64,000 nucleotides of DNA. It comes from Streptococcus infantis. GTDB taxonomy: Bacteria; Bacillota; Bacilli; Lactobacillales; Streptococcaceae. The stretch is from assembly GCF_000960085.1 (NCBI RefSeq), contig NZ_JYGT01000010.1, positions 1 to 64,000 on the forward strand, written 5' to 3'. The position numbers and the translations under genes are program-made. Positions 8,827 through 18,483 of this stretch are shown here, in pieces. The notes beneath the pieces are model-generated. The model saw only the letters and a list, made by a program, of their open reading frames with translations. It was not told the origin of the DNA and made no database searches. The first letter of the stretch is position 1; each line of letters opens with the position of its first letter.

Positions 8827-9583
8827 ATTTACATTTGCTAAAGAAATTGTTAGGGAAGCTGGGGAATATATTCTCGAGCATATGAAAGAGGATCTCCATG
8901 TTGAGAGAAAGTCTTCACCTACAGATTTGGTAACTAAATTAGATAAAGAAGTTCAAGCCTTACTCATTGAGAAAATTCGTTCTCGCTATCCAGATGATCT
9001 ATTTTGTGCAGAAGAAGGTTGCATGCGTGCAGCAGTAGGACAAGGTTCTGTATGGATTATTGATCCTATTGATGGAACCAACAACTTCGTAGCACAAGGT
9101 GAAGATTTTGCTGTTATGCTGGCCTATTTTGAGGATGGTGCTGGGAAATTTGGGATTATCTATGATGTTATGAAAGGTGACTGCTACCATGGTGGAGGAG
9201 ACTTTTCGCCTTGTCGCAATGATGAACCTTTACCAGCATTTAAAAAGAAACCTTTGAGAGAATTTTTGGTGGCTGGTAATTCTGGTATGCTAGAAACCAA
9301 CGAATGGGGCTTAGCAGAGTTGGGAAATGCTGCACTTGGTACACGAGTGTATGGCAGTGCTGCTATTAGTTTTGCAAAGGTGCTATCAGGTCGACTACTA
9401 ACGTATATCACTTATCTTCAACCCTGGGATTATGCAGCAGCAAGTATCCTAGGTGAAAGTTTAGGTTATAAGGTTCTTACGATTGCTGGTGAGGAAGTCG
9501 ATTTTCATACACGGCAGGCTGTTATGATGGTACCAGTCGAGATGCAAGATGAGATTCAATCCTATATCTACGAAAGGAAATAA
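8816..9583 (+). CDS. Inositol monophosphatase family protein
   Basis: With a TTG start at 8816 (in-frame, after ggagaaggga) the product is 255 residues. Metal-binding motifs are visible: EE in the AEEG segment, DPIDGTNNF, and PWDYAAAS near the C-terminus. The family dephosphorylates inositol phosphate or related sugar phosphates with Mg2+. A longer open frame from ATG 8753 would overlap UPF0223 by 74 bp and adds Lys-rich residues not typical of the family. The start overlaps UPF0223 by 11 bp. Confidence 0.88.
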   Translation: MENKFTFAKEIVREAGEYILEHMKEDLHVERKSSPTDLVTKLDKEVQALLIEKIRSRYPDDLFCAEEGCMRAAVGQGSVWIIDPIDGTNNFVAQGEDFAVMLAYFEDGAGKFGIIYDVMKGDCYHGGGDFSPCRNDEPLPAFKKKPLREFLVAGNSGMLETNEWGLAELGNAALGTRVYGSAAISFAKVLSGRLLTYITYLQPWDYAAASILGESLGYKVLTIAGEEVDFHTRQAVMMVPVEMQDEIQSYIYERK

Positions 9584-9589
9584 ACTTAC

Positions 9590-10903
9590 ATGCAATTTCC
9601 AGAAGGATTTGTAAAAAAATACGAAACTATATTGGGAGATGAGGCAAGAGCTTTTCTTGCCTCTTTTGATGATGAGGCTGTTTCTGCCTTTCGTATCAAT
9701 CCCTTAAAAGAAAGTCAAGTTTCTTTTTCAGACGCTATTCCAAATACACCTTGGGGCTACTATGGTAAGGTTTCTGGAAAGTCTCCAGAGCATGTAACTG
9801 GTCTGGTCTATTCACAAGAACCTGCCGCACAAATGGTGGCGCAAGTAGCTCAGCCAAGTCCTGGCATGAAGGTCTTGGATTTGGCAGCAGCACCCGGTGG
9901 TAAATCGACACAATTGGCAGCTTATCTCGCAGGTGAGGGGCTCCTCGTTTCCAATGAAATTTCAAGTAAGCGAGCAAAAATACTGGTTGAAAATATGGAA
10001 CGTTTTGGTGCGACAAATGTAGTTGTAACCAATGAATCTGCCGATCGTTTGGCTAAAGTATTTAAGGGATATTTTGACCTAATTGTTCTAGATGTACCAT
10101 GTTCAGGTGAGGGGATGTTCCGAAAACAGCCAGATGCCATGGATTACTGGAGTGTCGATTATCCTAGTCAGTGCGCTAGTCTGCAACGTGAGATTTTAGA
10201 AGATGCGGTTACCATGTTAGCTGAAGGTGGTCGTTTGGTTTATTCTACCTGTACATGGGCTCCAGAAGAAAATGAAGAAATCATCAACTGGTTACTGGAA
10301 AACTATGATTTTGAATTGATTCCAGTTGAACAGATCAATGGGATGGTACCTGGGATTGACTTGCCTGAGACAGCTAGAATGTACCCACATCACTTTAAGG
10401 GAGAAGGACAATTTGTTGCCCATCTTCAGTTTAAGGGACAAAACAAGTCAGGGAAGTTCAAGCCTACTAAGACTAATCTCAGTCGCGAACAGTTGAGTTT
10501 ATGGCAAGATTTTGAAAAAAAACACCTAAAGATTAATTTGCCAGGTATTTTACAGACTTTTGGAGACCAACTGTATCTCTTACCAGAAGTCTTACCAGAT
10601 TTGGGTAAGCTTAAGATTGCTCGAAACGGACTCCATCTTGGAACCTTTAAGAAAAAGCGCTTTGAACCAAGCTTTGCACTTGGATTAGCTTTAAAACCAA
10701 GCCAAGTCAAACAATCAATTGAAATTCATCAAGAAGACTTCGTTAAATACGTGGCCGGTGAGACAGTTCAATTGTCTGAAACTCTGCCAAATGGTTGGTA
10801 CCAAGTTTTGGTTGGTGGGAATGGTCTGGGCTTTGCTAAAGTGACAGGAAATACTCTAAAAAATTATTTCCCCAAGGGCTTGAGGTTTAAGGTAAAAAAC
10901 TAG
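9590..10903 (+). CDS. RsmF/RsmB-type rRNA (cytosine-C5) methyltransferase
   Basis: The 437-residue protein has the NOL1/NOP2/Sun fold: SAM motif [14 protein letters not shown], motif IV with the catalytic pair region [12 protein letters not shown], and motif VI with the catalytic cysteine in [13 protein letters not shown]-terminal RNA-binding region of the RsmF type ([18 protein letters not shown]) follows. It methylates a cytosine in 16S rRNA in the family. It follows the inositol phosphatase gene by 6 bp; its stop codon overlaps the -35 of the pst promoter. Confidence 0.92.
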   Translation: MQFPEGFVKKYETILGDEARAFLASFDDEAVSAFRINPLKESQVSFSDAIPNTPWGYYGKVSGKSPEHVTGLVYSQEPAAQMVAQVAQPSPGMKVLDLAAAPGGKSTQLAAYLAGEGLLVSNEISSKRAKILVENMERFGATNVVVTNESADRLAKVFKGYFDLIVLDVPCSGEGMFRKQPDAMDYWSVDYPSQCASLQREILEDAVTMLAEGGRLVYSTCTWAPEENEEIINWLLENYDFELIPVEQINGMVPGIDLPETARMYPHHFKGEGQFVAHLQFKGQNKSGKFKPTKTNLSREQLSLWQDFEKKHLKINLPGILQTFGDQLYLLPEVLPDLGKLKIARNGLHLGTFKKKRFEPSFALGLALKPSQVKQSIEIHQEDFVKYVAGETVQLSETLPNGWYQVLVGGNGLGFAKVTGNTLKNYFPKGLRFKVKN

Positions 10904-10929
10904 TCAAAATCAGTATTCTATGTTATAGT
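10901..10929 (+). promoter_or_regulatory. Promoter of the pst operon
   Basis: -35 TAGTCA (10901-10906), a 17-bp spacer and -10 TATAGT (10924-10929) with an upstream TG are present. The gap of 84 bp to the pstS start is where phosphate-responsive control would be expected, but I cannot identify an operator. Confidence 0.55.
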
Positions 10930-11013
10930 GGAAGTATGGATTTTTCGTTAAAAACATTAGAAAATAAGGGCGAAAATCCGGGTTATTCATCATTATTTTC
11001 AAGGAGACAAATA

Positions 11014-11889
11014 GTGAAAAAATTTAAAAAACTCACCATCTCTCTTGCAACTCTTTTACTTGCTGGTTCGCTAGCAGGGTGTGCAAGTTGGATTGACCGT
11101 GGGGAGTCTATGACGGCTGTCGGTTCAACTGCACTTCAACCTTTAGTCGAAGCGGCAGCAGATGAGTTTGCGTCAGCTCACATCGGTAAAACAGTCAATG
11201 TTCAAGGTGGTGGATCTGGTACAGGTCTATCTCAAGTCCAGTCTGGAGCGGTAGACGTCGGGAACTCGGATGTATTTGCCGAGGAAAAAGACGGAATCGA
11301 TGCATCTGCCTTAGTTGACCACAAGGTAGCTGTTGCGGGGATAGCTGTTATCATCAACAAAGAAGTAGATGTTGATAATCTAACGACAGACCAGCTACGA
11401 CAAATCTTTACAGGAGAAATTACCAACTGGAAAGAAGTTGGTGGGAAAGATCTAGCTATTTCAATTATCAACCGTGCGGCGAGTTCAGGTTCTCGTGCGA
11501 CCTTTGACAGTGTAATTATGAATGGTCAGTCAGCGGTGCAAAGTCAGGAACAAGATTCAAACGGTATGGTCAAATCAATCGTTTCTCAAACACCTGGGGC
11601 TATTTCCTACCTAGCATTTGCATATGTTGATGATTCAGTTGGGACTCTCAAACTTAACGGCTATGAACCAACTTCAGAGAATGTAACTACTAATAATTGG
11701 CCTTTGTGGTCTTATGAACACATGTATACACTTGGTGAACCAAATGAATTGGTTGCCGAATTCTTAAACTTTGTCCTTTCAGACGAAGTTCAGAACGGAA
11801 TCGTTAAGGGAATGGGCTATATTTCTGTCAAGGAAATGAAGGTTGAAAAAGATGCTGCAGGTACTGTGACAGCGATAGAAGGGAGTTAA
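11014..11889 (+). CDS. pstS: Phosphate ABC transporter, substrate-binding lipoprotein PstS
   Basis: From the GTG at 11014, preceded by AAGGAG, the product has 291 residues. It has a lipoprotein signal ending [10 protein letters not shown], so the mature N-terminus is Cys. Phosphate-binding loops are visible: [20 protein letters not shown] and [12 protein letters not shown]. It captures phosphate outside the membrane for PstCA-PstB. An in-frame ATG at 10936 is upstream but would add residues before the signal peptide and has no RBS. The gene starts the operon pstS-C-A-B-B-phoU. Confidence 0.96.
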   Translation: MKKFKKLTISLATLLLAGSLAGCASWIDRGESMTAVGSTALQPLVEAAADEFASAHIGKTVNVQGGGSGTGLSQVQSGAVDVGNSDVFAEEKDGIDASALVDHKVAVAGIAVIINKEVDVDNLTTDQLRQIFTGEITNWKEVGGKDLAISIINRAASSGSRATFDSVIMNGQSAVQSQEQDSNGMVKSIVSQTPGAISYLAFAYVDDSVGTLKLNGYEPTSENVTTNNWPLWSYEHMYTLGEPNELVAEFLNFVLSDEVQNGIVKGMGYISVKEMKVEKDAAGTVTAIEGS

Positions 11890-11891
11890 TA

Positions 11892-12809
11892 ATGAATCAA
11901 GAAGAATTATCTAAAAAATTGCTCTCTCCTTCAAAGAACTCTCGTCTTGAGAAATTAGGGAAAGGTCTAACTTTTTCCTGCCTCTCTTTGATTGTTATCA
12001 TTGTGGCTATGATTTTAATCTTTGTAGCCCAAAAAGGTTTGTCAACCTTCTTTGTTAATGGTGTGAATATCTTTGATTTTCTATTTGGTGCAACTTGGAA
12101 TCCATCAGGTAAACAATTTGGTGCACTTCCAATGATCCTAGGTTCCTTTATTGTCACCATCCTATCAGCTTTGATTGCAACACCATTTGCCATTGGAGCA
12201 GCAGTCTTTATGACAGAAGTATCACCAAAAGGAGCAAAGATTTTGCAACCGGCTATCGAACTTCTAGTTGGGATTCCTTCAGTAGTTTATGGATTTATCG
12301 GTTTGCAGGTCGTCGTACCTTTTGTACGTACTGTCTTTGGTGGAACAGGTTTTGGTATTTTATCAGGGATTTTCGTTCTCTTTGTCATGATTTTACCGAC
12401 TGTTACCTTTATGACAACGGATAGTCTACGTGCTGTTCCTCGACACTACCGTGAGGCTAGTTTAGCGATGGGTGCAACTCGTTGGCAAACCATTTGGCGT
12501 GTGACCTTGAAGGCTGCTCGTTCAGGTATTTTCACAGCAGTAGTCTTCGGAATGGCGCGTGCTTTCGGTGAAGCCCTTGCGATTCAAATGGTTGTTGGTA
12601 ACTCAGCAGTTGTTCCAACTTCATTGACAACGCCAGCAGCGACTTTAACATCTGTATTGACTATGGGAATTGGAAATACAGTTATGGGAACTGTTGATAA
12701 TAATGTTCTTTGGTCACTAGCCTTAGTATTGCTCTTGATGAGCTTGGCCTTCAACAGTGTGATTAAATTGATTACGAAAGAAAGAGGAAAGAAAAACTAT
12801 GCACGCTAA
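11892..12809 (+). CDS. pstC: Phosphate ABC transporter permease PstC
   Basis: This 305-residue permease has an N-terminal cytoplasmic segment, six predicted membrane helices and the EAA loop (EASLAMGATRWQTIWRV) that contacts the ATPase. It forms the channel with PstA. It begins 2 bp after pstS and overlaps pstA by 11 bp. Confidence 0.96.
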   Translation: MNQEELSKKLLSPSKNSRLEKLGKGLTFSCLSLIVIIVAMILIFVAQKGLSTFFVNGVNIFDFLFGATWNPSGKQFGALPMILGSFIVTILSALIATPFAIGAAVFMTEVSPKGAKILQPAIELLVGIPSVVYGFIGLQVVVPFVRTVFGGTGFGILSGIFVLFVMILPTVTFMTTDSLRAVPRHYREASLAMGATRWQTIWRVTLKAARSGIFTAVVFGMARAFGEALAIQMVVGNSAVVPTSLTTPAATLTSVLTMGIGNTVMGTVDNNVLWSLALVLLLMSLAFNSVIKLITKERGKKNYAR

Positions 12810-13683
12810 GAAATTAGATAAACTTGCAACAGCTGTCCTCTATACCATCGCAGGAATCATCGTGACAATTCTAGCTTCTTTGATTCTTTATATTCTAGTT
12901 CGAGGCTTGCCTCATGTTTCATGGTCATTTTTGACAGGAAAATCATCTTCTTATCAAGCAGGTGGTGGTATTGGAATTCAGCTTTATAATTCCTTCTTCC
13001 TTTTGGTCATCACCTTATTCATTTCTGTACCATTATCCATGGGGGCTGGAATTTATTTGGCTGAGTATGCTAAAAAAGGCCGTGTTACCAATTTCGTTCG
13101 TACCTGTATTGAGATCTTGTCTTCTCTACCATCTGTTGTTGTAGGTCTCTTTGGTTACCTTATCTTTGTAGTCCAGTTTGAGTATGGTTTTTCAATTATT
13201 TCTGGTGCCCTGGCTTTAACTGTTTTTAACCTTCCACAGATGACACGTAATGTTGAAGACAGTTTGAAGCACGTTCACCATACACAACGTGAAGCTGGTT
13301 TAGCACTTGGACTTTCTCGTTGGGAAACAGTCCTTCATGTCGTCATTCCTGAAGCTCTACCTGGAATCGTTACAGGTGTAGTACTTGCATCAGGTCGTAT
13401 TTTTGGTGAAGCTGCAGCTCTTATCTACACAGCAGGACAATCAGCACCAGCACTTGACTGGTCTAACTGGAATGTCCTAAGTGTATCTAGTCCTATCTCT
13501 ATCTTCCGTCAAGCAGAAACCTTGGCTGTTCATATCTGGAAAGTCAACAGTGAAGGAACTATTCCTGATGGAACTCTTGTTTCAGCAGGTTCAGCTGCGG
13601 TGCTCCTCATCTTTATCTTAATCTTTAACTTTGGAGCTCGTAAACTCGGAAGCTATCTACACAAGAAATTAACCGCTGCCTAA
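12799..13683 (+). CDS. pstA: Phosphate ABC transporter permease PstA
   Basis: The 294 residues include six membrane helices and the EAA loop EAGLALGLSRWETVLHVVIP. It pairs with PstC to form the phosphate channel. The ATG overlaps the end of pstC by 11 bp, which implies coupled translation, and the pstB copy follows 10 bp downstream with AAGGAG. Confidence 0.96.
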   Translation: MHAKKLDKLATAVLYTIAGIIVTILASLILYILVRGLPHVSWSFLTGKSSSYQAGGGIGIQLYNSFFLLVITLFISVPLSMGAGIYLAEYAKKGRVTNFVRTCIEILSSLPSVVVGLFGYLIFVVQFEYGFSIISGALALTVFNLPQMTRNVEDSLKHVHHTQREAGLALGLSRWETVLHVVIPEALPGIVTGVVLASGRIFGEAAALIYTAGQSAPALDWSNWNVLSVSSPISIFRQAETLAVHIWKVNSEGTIPDGTLVSAGSAAVLLIFILIFNFGARKLGSYLHKKLTAA

Positions 13684-13693
13684 AGGAGAAGCC

Positions 13694-14497
13694 ATGTCGA
13701 AATATAATTGGGATGAAAGGCATATCATTACTTTTCCAGAAGAAAAAGTGGCCCTCTCTACGAAGGATTTACATGTTTACTACGGTAAAAACGAATCCAT
13801 CAAGGGCGTGGATATGCAATTCGAAAAAAATAAAATTACGGCCTTGATTGGTCCATCAGGGTCTGGGAAATCAACTTACCTACGCAGTCTCAATCGTATG
13901 AATGATACCATTGATATTGCTAAGGTGACAGGACAGATTCTCTATCAAGGAATTGACGTTAACCGTCCTGAAATTAATGTTTATGAAATGCGTAAACACA
14001 TCGGAATGGTGTTCCAACGTCCAAATCCATTTGCTAAATCAATCTATCGCAACATCACCTTTGCACATGAACGTGCAGGTGTTAAGGACAAGAAAGTCCT
14101 AGATGAAATTGTTGAAACCTCACTTCGCCAGGCTGCCCTCTGGGATCAGGTTAAAGACGACCTTCATAAGTCAGCCTTGACGCTTTCAGGTGGTCAGCAG
14201 CAACGTCTCTGTATCGCGCGTGCTATTTCTGTAAAACCAGACATTCTCTTGATGGATGAGCCGGCGTCAGCCTTGGATCCGATTGCGACAGCTCAGCTTG
14301 AGGAAACTATGCTGGAGTTGAAGAAGGACTTTACCATCATTATCGTGACCCACAGTATGCAACAGGCTGCTCGTGCAAGTGACTACACTGGATTTTTCTA
14401 CTTGGGTGATTTAATCGAGTATGATAAAACTGCTAATATTTTCCAAAATGCTAAGCTACAGTCAACTAACGACTATGTAACTGGACACTTTGGTTAG
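13694..14497 (+). CDS. pstB: Phosphate ABC transporter ATP-binding protein PstB (first copy)
   Basis: The 267-residue ATPase has Walker [10 protein letters not shown], signature LSGGQQQR, Walker B ILLMDEP and the switch histidine in IIIVTHSMQQA. A short N-terminal extension (about 20 residues) precedes the ABC domain. Streptococcal pst operons carry two pstB genes in tandem. This copy has all the canonical catalytic residues, unlike the second copy. Confidence 0.96.
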   Translation: MSKYNWDERHIITFPEEKVALSTKDLHVYYGKNESIKGVDMQFEKNKITALIGPSGSGKSTYLRSLNRMNDTIDIAKVTGQILYQGIDVNRPEINVYEMRKHIGMVFQRPNPFAKSIYRNITFAHERAGVKDKKVLDEIVETSLRQAALWDQVKDDLHKSALTLSGGQQQRLCIARAISVKPDILLMDEPASALDPIATAQLEETMLELKKDFTIIIVTHSMQQAARASDYTGFFYLGDLIEYDKTANIFQNAKLQSTNDYVTGHFG

Positions 14498-14509
14498 AAA
14501 GGAAACAGT

Positions 14510-15268
14510 ATGACAGAACCGATTTTGCAGGTTTCAGACCTGTCTGTTTATTACAATAAAAAGAAGGCTTTGAATAGTGTTTCCTTATCATTCCAACCTA
14601 AGGAAATTACCGCCCTTATCGGTCCGTCTGGATCTGGGAAGTCAACACTTCTAAAGGCTATTAACCGAATGGGTGACCTTAATCCTGAAGTGACGACAAC
14701 GGGATCAGTGGTCTATAATGGTCATAATATCTATAGCCCTCGTACCGATACAGTTGAATTGCGTAAGGAAATTGGAATGGTATTCCAACAACCTAATCCT
14801 TTCCCCATGTCTATCTACGAAAATGTTGTTTATGGACTAAGAATTAATGGAGAGAAAGACAAGCAAGTCTTGGACGAAGCTGTGGAGAAAGCTTTACAGC
14901 GTGCTTCAATCTGGGATGAGGTCAAGGATCGCTTGCATGATTCAGCTATTGGTCTATCAGGTGGACAACAACAACGTGTCTGTGTAGCTCGTGTATTGGC
15001 GACTAGTCCAAAGATTATCCTCTTGGATGAGCCGACCTCAGCCTTAGACCCTATCTCGGCTGGAAAAATCGAAGAAACCCTTTATAGTCTCAAGGACAAG
15101 TACACCATGCTTTTGGTTACTCGTTCCATGCAGCAAGCATCTCGAATCTCTGATAAAACAGGCTTTTTCCTTAATGGAGATTTGATTGAATTTAACGATA
15201 CCAAGGAAATGTTCCTCTACCCACAACATAAGGAAACAGAAGATTACATTTCAGGTAAATTTGGATAA
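14510..15268 (+). CDS. pstB: Phosphate ABC transporter ATP-binding protein PstB (second copy, switch His replaced)
   Basis: The 252 residues contain Walker [10 protein letters not shown], signature LSGGQQQR and Walker B IILLDEP. The switch motif reads LLVTRSMQQ, so Arg stands where ABC ATPases have the H-loop histidine. It is 12 bp downstream of the first pstB. A PstB1-PstB2 heterodimer, with one degenerate site, is a reasonable inference, but whether this protein is fully active is unknown. Confidence 0.94.
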   Translation: MTEPILQVSDLSVYYNKKKALNSVSLSFQPKEITALIGPSGSGKSTLLKAINRMGDLNPEVTTTGSVVYNGHNIYSPRTDTVELRKEIGMVFQQPNPFPMSIYENVVYGLRINGEKDKQVLDEAVEKALQRASIWDEVKDRLHDSAIGLSGGQQQRVCVARVLATSPKIILLDEPTSALDPISAGKIEETLYSLKDKYTMLLVTRSMQQASRISDKTGFFLNGDLIEFNDTKEMFLYPQHKETEDYISGKFG

Positions 15269-15278
15269 GGAGAAAAAG

Positions 15279-15932
15279 ATGTTACGATCTCAATTTGAAG
15301 AAGATTTAGAGAAATTGCACAACCAATTTTACGCGATGGGACAAGAAGTTCTTTCCCAAATCAATCGTACTGTACGTGCTTTTGTCACCCATGACCGTGA
15401 CTTGGCAAAAGAAGTCATCGAAGAAGACGCAGAAGTCAATGAATACGAAGTGAAACTTGAAAAGAAATCATTTGAAATCATTGCCCTTCAACAGCCTGTT
15501 TCACAAGACTTGCGTACAGTTTTGACAGTCCTAAAAGCTGTATCAGACTTAGAACGTATGGGTGACCATGCAGTATCCATTGCTGAAGCAACCATTCGTA
15601 TGAAGGGGGAACAACGTATTCCAGCAGTTGAGGAAGAAATTAAAAACATGGGACGTGATGTGAAAGCCTTCGTGGAAACAACTCTCGAACTTTACCTCAA
15701 CGGATCAGTTGATAAGGCATACGAAGTTGCAACCATGGATGAAAAAATTAACCATTATTTCGAAAATATTCGTGATTTGGCAACTGAAGAAATTAGAAAG
15801 AATCCAGATGCTATTGTCACAGGTCGTGATTACTTCCAAGTGATTTCATACTTGGAGCGCATCGGTGACTATGCAAAAAATATCTGTGAATGGGTTGTTT
15901 ACTTTGAAACAGGTAAGATTGTCGAATTGTAA
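15279..15932 (+). CDS. phoU: Phosphate signalling/transport regulator PhoU
   Basis: The 217-residue helical protein carries two PhoU repeats, each with the metal-binding pattern seen around DLERMGDHA and YLERIGDYA. PhoU limits Pst activity and the phosphate two-component system. The start is ATG 15279 after AAGGAG; a longer frame from 15186 would overlap pstB by 83 bp with no RBS. A terminator follows at 15951-15986. Confidence 0.96.
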   Translation: MLRSQFEEDLEKLHNQFYAMGQEVLSQINRTVRAFVTHDRDLAKEVIEEDAEVNEYEVKLEKKSFEIIALQQPVSQDLRTVLTVLKAVSDLERMGDHAVSIAEATIRMKGEQRIPAVEEEIKNMGRDVKAFVETTLELYLNGSVDKAYEVATMDEKINHYFENIRDLATEEIRKNPDAIVTGRDYFQVISYLERIGDYAKNICEWVVYFETGKIVEL

Positions 15933-15950
15933 AATTGATTAATTATACAC

Positions 15951-15986
15951 AAAAGGAGCTAAATAATGAATAAAAGCTCCTTTTTT
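15951..15986 (+). terminator. Terminator of the pst-phoU operon
   Basis: The stem aaaaggagct (15951-15960) pairs with agctcctttt (15975-15984), followed by more T. Confidence 0.85.
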
Positions 15987-16028
15987 GATAAAGAAAATGA
16001 AAAAAATAAATAAATATTAAATTTATAC

Positions 16029-16057
16029 TTGACAAAAAATTTTTATAGAGTTATAAT
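16029..16057 (+). promoter_or_regulatory. Consensus sigma-A promoter of the amino-acid binding protein gene
   Basis: TTGACA (16029-16034), exactly 17 bp and TATAAT (16052-16057), both perfect matches. The leader is about 25 nt. Confidence 0.9.
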
Positions 16058-16088
16058 TATACAAAATTAACAGAGAGGTTGTTTATTT

Positions 16089-16904
16089 ATGAAATTTAAA
16101 AAATGGATATTTGTTTTATGTAGTTTTCTTGCAAGTTTCTTTTTAGTAGCTTGCCAATCGTCTAGCTCAAGCTCACAGTCTGCAGTAGACGCTATCAAAC
16201 AAAAAGGGAAATTGGTGGTCGCAACTAGTCCAGACTATGCTCCATTTGAGTTCCAAGCACTTGTAGATGGTAAGAACCAAGTTGTTGGTGCAGATATTGA
16301 TATGGCACAAGCAATCGCTGATGAACTTGGTGTGAAACTAGAAGTTTCAAGCATGAGTTTTGACAACGTTTTGACTAGTCTTCAGACAGGAAAAGCAGAT
16401 TTGGCCATTGCGGGTATCAGTGCCACTGAAGAAAGAAAAGAAGTTTTTGATTTTTCAATTCCTTACTATGAGAACAAAATTAGCTTCCTTATTAGAAAAT
16501 CAGACCTTGAAAAATACAAGGATTTAGATTCTCTAGCAAGTGCTAATATTGCAGCTCAAAAAGGAACTGTTCCTGAATCAATGGTCAAAGAACAACTTCC
16601 TAAAGCGCAGTTGACTTCATTGACAAATATGGGGGAGGCAGTCAATGAACTTCAATCAGGTAAGGTCGATGCTGTTCACATGGATGAGCCAGTAGCTCTA
16701 AGCTATTCTGGTAAAAATTCTGATTTGGCAGTGGCTACAGTAAGCTTGACTATGAAAGAAGGCGAAGCAAATGCTGTTGCTATCAAGAAAGGCAACTCAG
16801 ATTTGAAAGAAGTAGTTGATAAGGTCATTCAAAAATTGAAAGATGACGGAACTTATCAAACATATCTTGAAAAAGCTGCTAAGCTAACAGAAGTAGAACA
16901 ATAA
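16089..16904 (+). CDS. Amino-acid ABC transporter substrate-binding lipoprotein
   Basis: The 271-residue SBP_bac_3 family protein has a lipoprotein signal ending FFLVAC at the lipobox, a Ser/Gln-rich linker, and the usual ligand-binding signatures (GADIDMAQAIADELG; DLAIAGISATEERKEVFDFS). It should deliver a polar or cationic amino acid to a permease and ATPase. None is encoded beside it, so it is an orphan binding protein that must use a transporter elsewhere. It has its own strong promoter and a terminator. Confidence 0.9.
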   Translation: MKFKKWIFVLCSFLASFFLVACQSSSSSSQSAVDAIKQKGKLVVATSPDYAPFEFQALVDGKNQVVGADIDMAQAIADELGVKLEVSSMSFDNVLTSLQTGKADLAIAGISATEERKEVFDFSIPYYENKISFLIRKSDLEKYKDLDSLASANIAAQKGTVPESMVKEQLPKAQLTSLTNMGEAVNELQSGKVDAVHMDEPVALSYSGKNSDLAVATVSLTMKEGEANAVAIKKGNSDLKEVVDKVIQKLKDDGTYQTYLEKAAKLTEVEQ

Positions 16905-16910
16905 AAAATA

Positions 16911-16943
16911 ACAGAGTTGGATTTTAGTCCAGCTCTGTTTTTA
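16911..16943. terminator. Bidirectional terminator between two convergent genes
   Basis: The hairpin acagagttgga / tccagctctgt (one G-U pair) has T-rich flanks on one side and A-rich on the other, so it can end both the + gene and the MocR gene read from the other strand. Confidence 0.75.
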
Positions 16944-18198
16944 AGTAGTTTAATGTTGTTTCAAGAATTTCTAGAGGAACCTTAGCAAATTGATAAGGAC
17001 AAGTCCCTATGTAGGATGATTCGAAAAAGTCGAGATTTAAAGGACTGTGTTTGAGACTTGCAATCTTAGGATAGTCTCTAAGATCAAGTAAGACTCCATC
17101 ATGGAGAGGATAGATAGGCAAGGAAATGGGATAGTTATTTAAGAGTTGTTGGATGTGTTCCTGACTTTTTTCCTGAAGTGCTAATCTTGCTAGTCTGTTT
17201 TTCTCAAAGAGTTGACTATCGATATAAAGAGATAAGGCTTTTTGCATGATAAGGTTGTTATCATAGTCCAGAATATTTTTATAAGTTACAAAAGCATCCT
17301 TGATAGCATTTGGAAGAAGAAGTGCAGTTATCCGGAGGGCAGGAAATAGACTCGTAGAAAAAGATTTGATATAAATGACCAAATCATGCTGGTCCAGATA
17401 ATGAAAGGTTTGTCCCATTTTAGGATCCAAGTCACCTAGATAGTCATCTTCAACGATATAGATTTGATATTTTGCTGCCAAATCAAGGATAGCAAGTTTT
17501 TCCTCATCAGAATAAGAATGGCCCAGAGGATAGTGGAAACGTGGAATGGTATAGAAGAACTTAATCTTTCCGCTTTTAAACTGTTCCTCAAGTTCTTTCA
17601 GGTCAATGCCATCCACCCGTCGTTCAATGGTCTGATAGGGAAGATTTTGAGCCAACAGTAGTTGATTCATTCGATGATAGGTTGGCTGTTCAACTAGTAT
17701 TTCCTGAGCTCGCCCTGGAAAATCAATCTGCGAAAGAATAAACAGTGCTTGCTGGGTTCCAGACGTCATGACTAACTGGTCTGCTTTACTATAAATCGCT
17801 TGATCAAAAAGTAATGTCTGAACAGATTTTCGTAATTCTTCTAAGCCCTCTTGGTTTTCATAGTAGTTGTAGAGATAATTTTCTCGTCCAATCAAGCTTT
17901 CATTGACGCAAAGCCGAAAATCATCATAGGCAGCCACATGTTCATCGTTAACGGAGATAATGAGGTCTTCGTGACTGTTTTGTTGTTCCAATACATAATA
18001 ACCACTTTGAGGTTTGGAGTAGATGTATTTCTCGTATCGAAGTTCCATGAGTGCACGCTGAATGGTGTCTTTACTACAGTGGAAATCTTGACTGAGTCTT
18101 CGAATAGATGGCAGGCGACTTCCTGTCGCAAATCTACCTGATTCTATCTCATTTTTTAGATAGTGAACGACTTGTTCGTACTTGCTTTCTTGCTTCAT
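16924..18198 (-). CDS. MocR/PdxR-type regulator: GntR DNA-binding domain plus aminotransferase-like domain, PLP lysine missing
   Basis: The 424 residues start with a winged-helix GntR domain (about 1-70; SRLPSIRRLSQDFHCSKDTI), followed by a fold-type I aminotransferase domain (about 100-420). The region that normally reads KSFSK and holds the PLP Schiff-base lysine here reads KSFST (codon ACG, about 17350). The domain would then bind PLP only non-covalently or respond to another ligand. It is divergent from budA and separated from it by a BOX element. The regulated genes are unknown. Confidence 0.85.
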   Translation of the reverse strand: MKQESKYEQVVHYLKNEIESGRFATGSRLPSIRRLSQDFHCSKDTIQRALMELRYEKYIYSKPQSGYYVLEQQNSHEDLIISVNDEHVAAYDDFRLCVNESLIGRENYLYNYYENQEGLEELRKSVQTLLFDQAIYSKADQLVMTSGTQQALFILSQIDFPGRAQEILVEQPTYHRMNQLLLAQNLPYQTIERRVDGIDLKELEEQFKSGKIKFFYTIPRFHYPLGHSYSDEEKLAILDLAAKYQIYIVEDDYLGDLDPKMGQTFHYLDQHDLVIYIKSFSTSLFPALRITALLLPNAIKDAFVTYKNILDYDNNLIMQKALSLYIDSQLFEKNRLARLALQEKSQEHIQQLLNNYPISLPIYPLHDGVLLDLRDYPKIASLKHSPLNLDFFESSYIGTCPYQFAKVPLEILETTLNYLKTELD

Positions 18199-18223
18199 CC
18201 CAAACCTCTCTTGATTCTGTTAC

Positions 18224-18252
18224 ATTGTACCTTTTTTTTAGACGTTTGGCAA
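18224..18252 (-). promoter_or_regulatory. Promoter of the MocR-type gene
   Basis: On the minus strand -35 TTGCCA (18247-18252), a 17-bp spacer and -10 TACAAT (18224-18229) lie 26 bp before the start codon. The BOX element begins 4 bp upstream of the -35. Confidence 0.7.
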
Positions 18253-18255
18253 TGT

Positions 18256-18410
18256 TATACTCTTCGAAAATCTCTTCAAACCGCATCAACGTCACCTTGC
18301 CGTATGTGTAGTATACTGACTACGTCAGTTCCATCTACAACCTCAAAGCAGTGCTTTAAGCAACCTGCGGCTAGTTTCCTTGTTTGCTCTTTGATTTACA
18401 TTGAGTATTA
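18256..18410 (-). repeat. BOX element (boxA-boxB-boxC, one boxB)
   Basis: The sequence, read on the minus strand, runs from TACTCAATG-type boxA (right end) through the GACNNNGTC palindrome-bearing boxB to boxC ending in CGAAGAGTA (left end). This is the pneumococcal BOX repeat, which folds as a stem-loop and is mobile by unknown trans-acting means. It lies in the 286-bp gap between the divergent MocR-type gene and budA and may influence both. Confidence 0.85.
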
Positions 18411-18445
18411 AAAGGCTGTCTAGCATTCAAATCTAGGAAGAAATG

Positions 18446-18454
18446 TGATATACT
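18446..18454 (+). promoter_or_regulatory. Extended -10 promoter of budA
   Basis: TGaTATACT (18446-18454) lies 29 bp before the chosen ATG and just after the BOX element. Confidence 0.5.
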
Positions 18455-18483
18455 TAGTAAGTAAATTTTCAAAGAAGAGTGAG

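Noticed and set aside
10936-11013. N-terminal extension of PstS from ATG 10936
   Set aside because: The GTG at 11014 has an RBS and begins a proper lipoprotein signal; the extension lacks both.
18108-18411. Two plus-strand ORFs over the MocR start and BOX element
   Set aside because: They read through a promoter and a BOX repeat; no coding signal.
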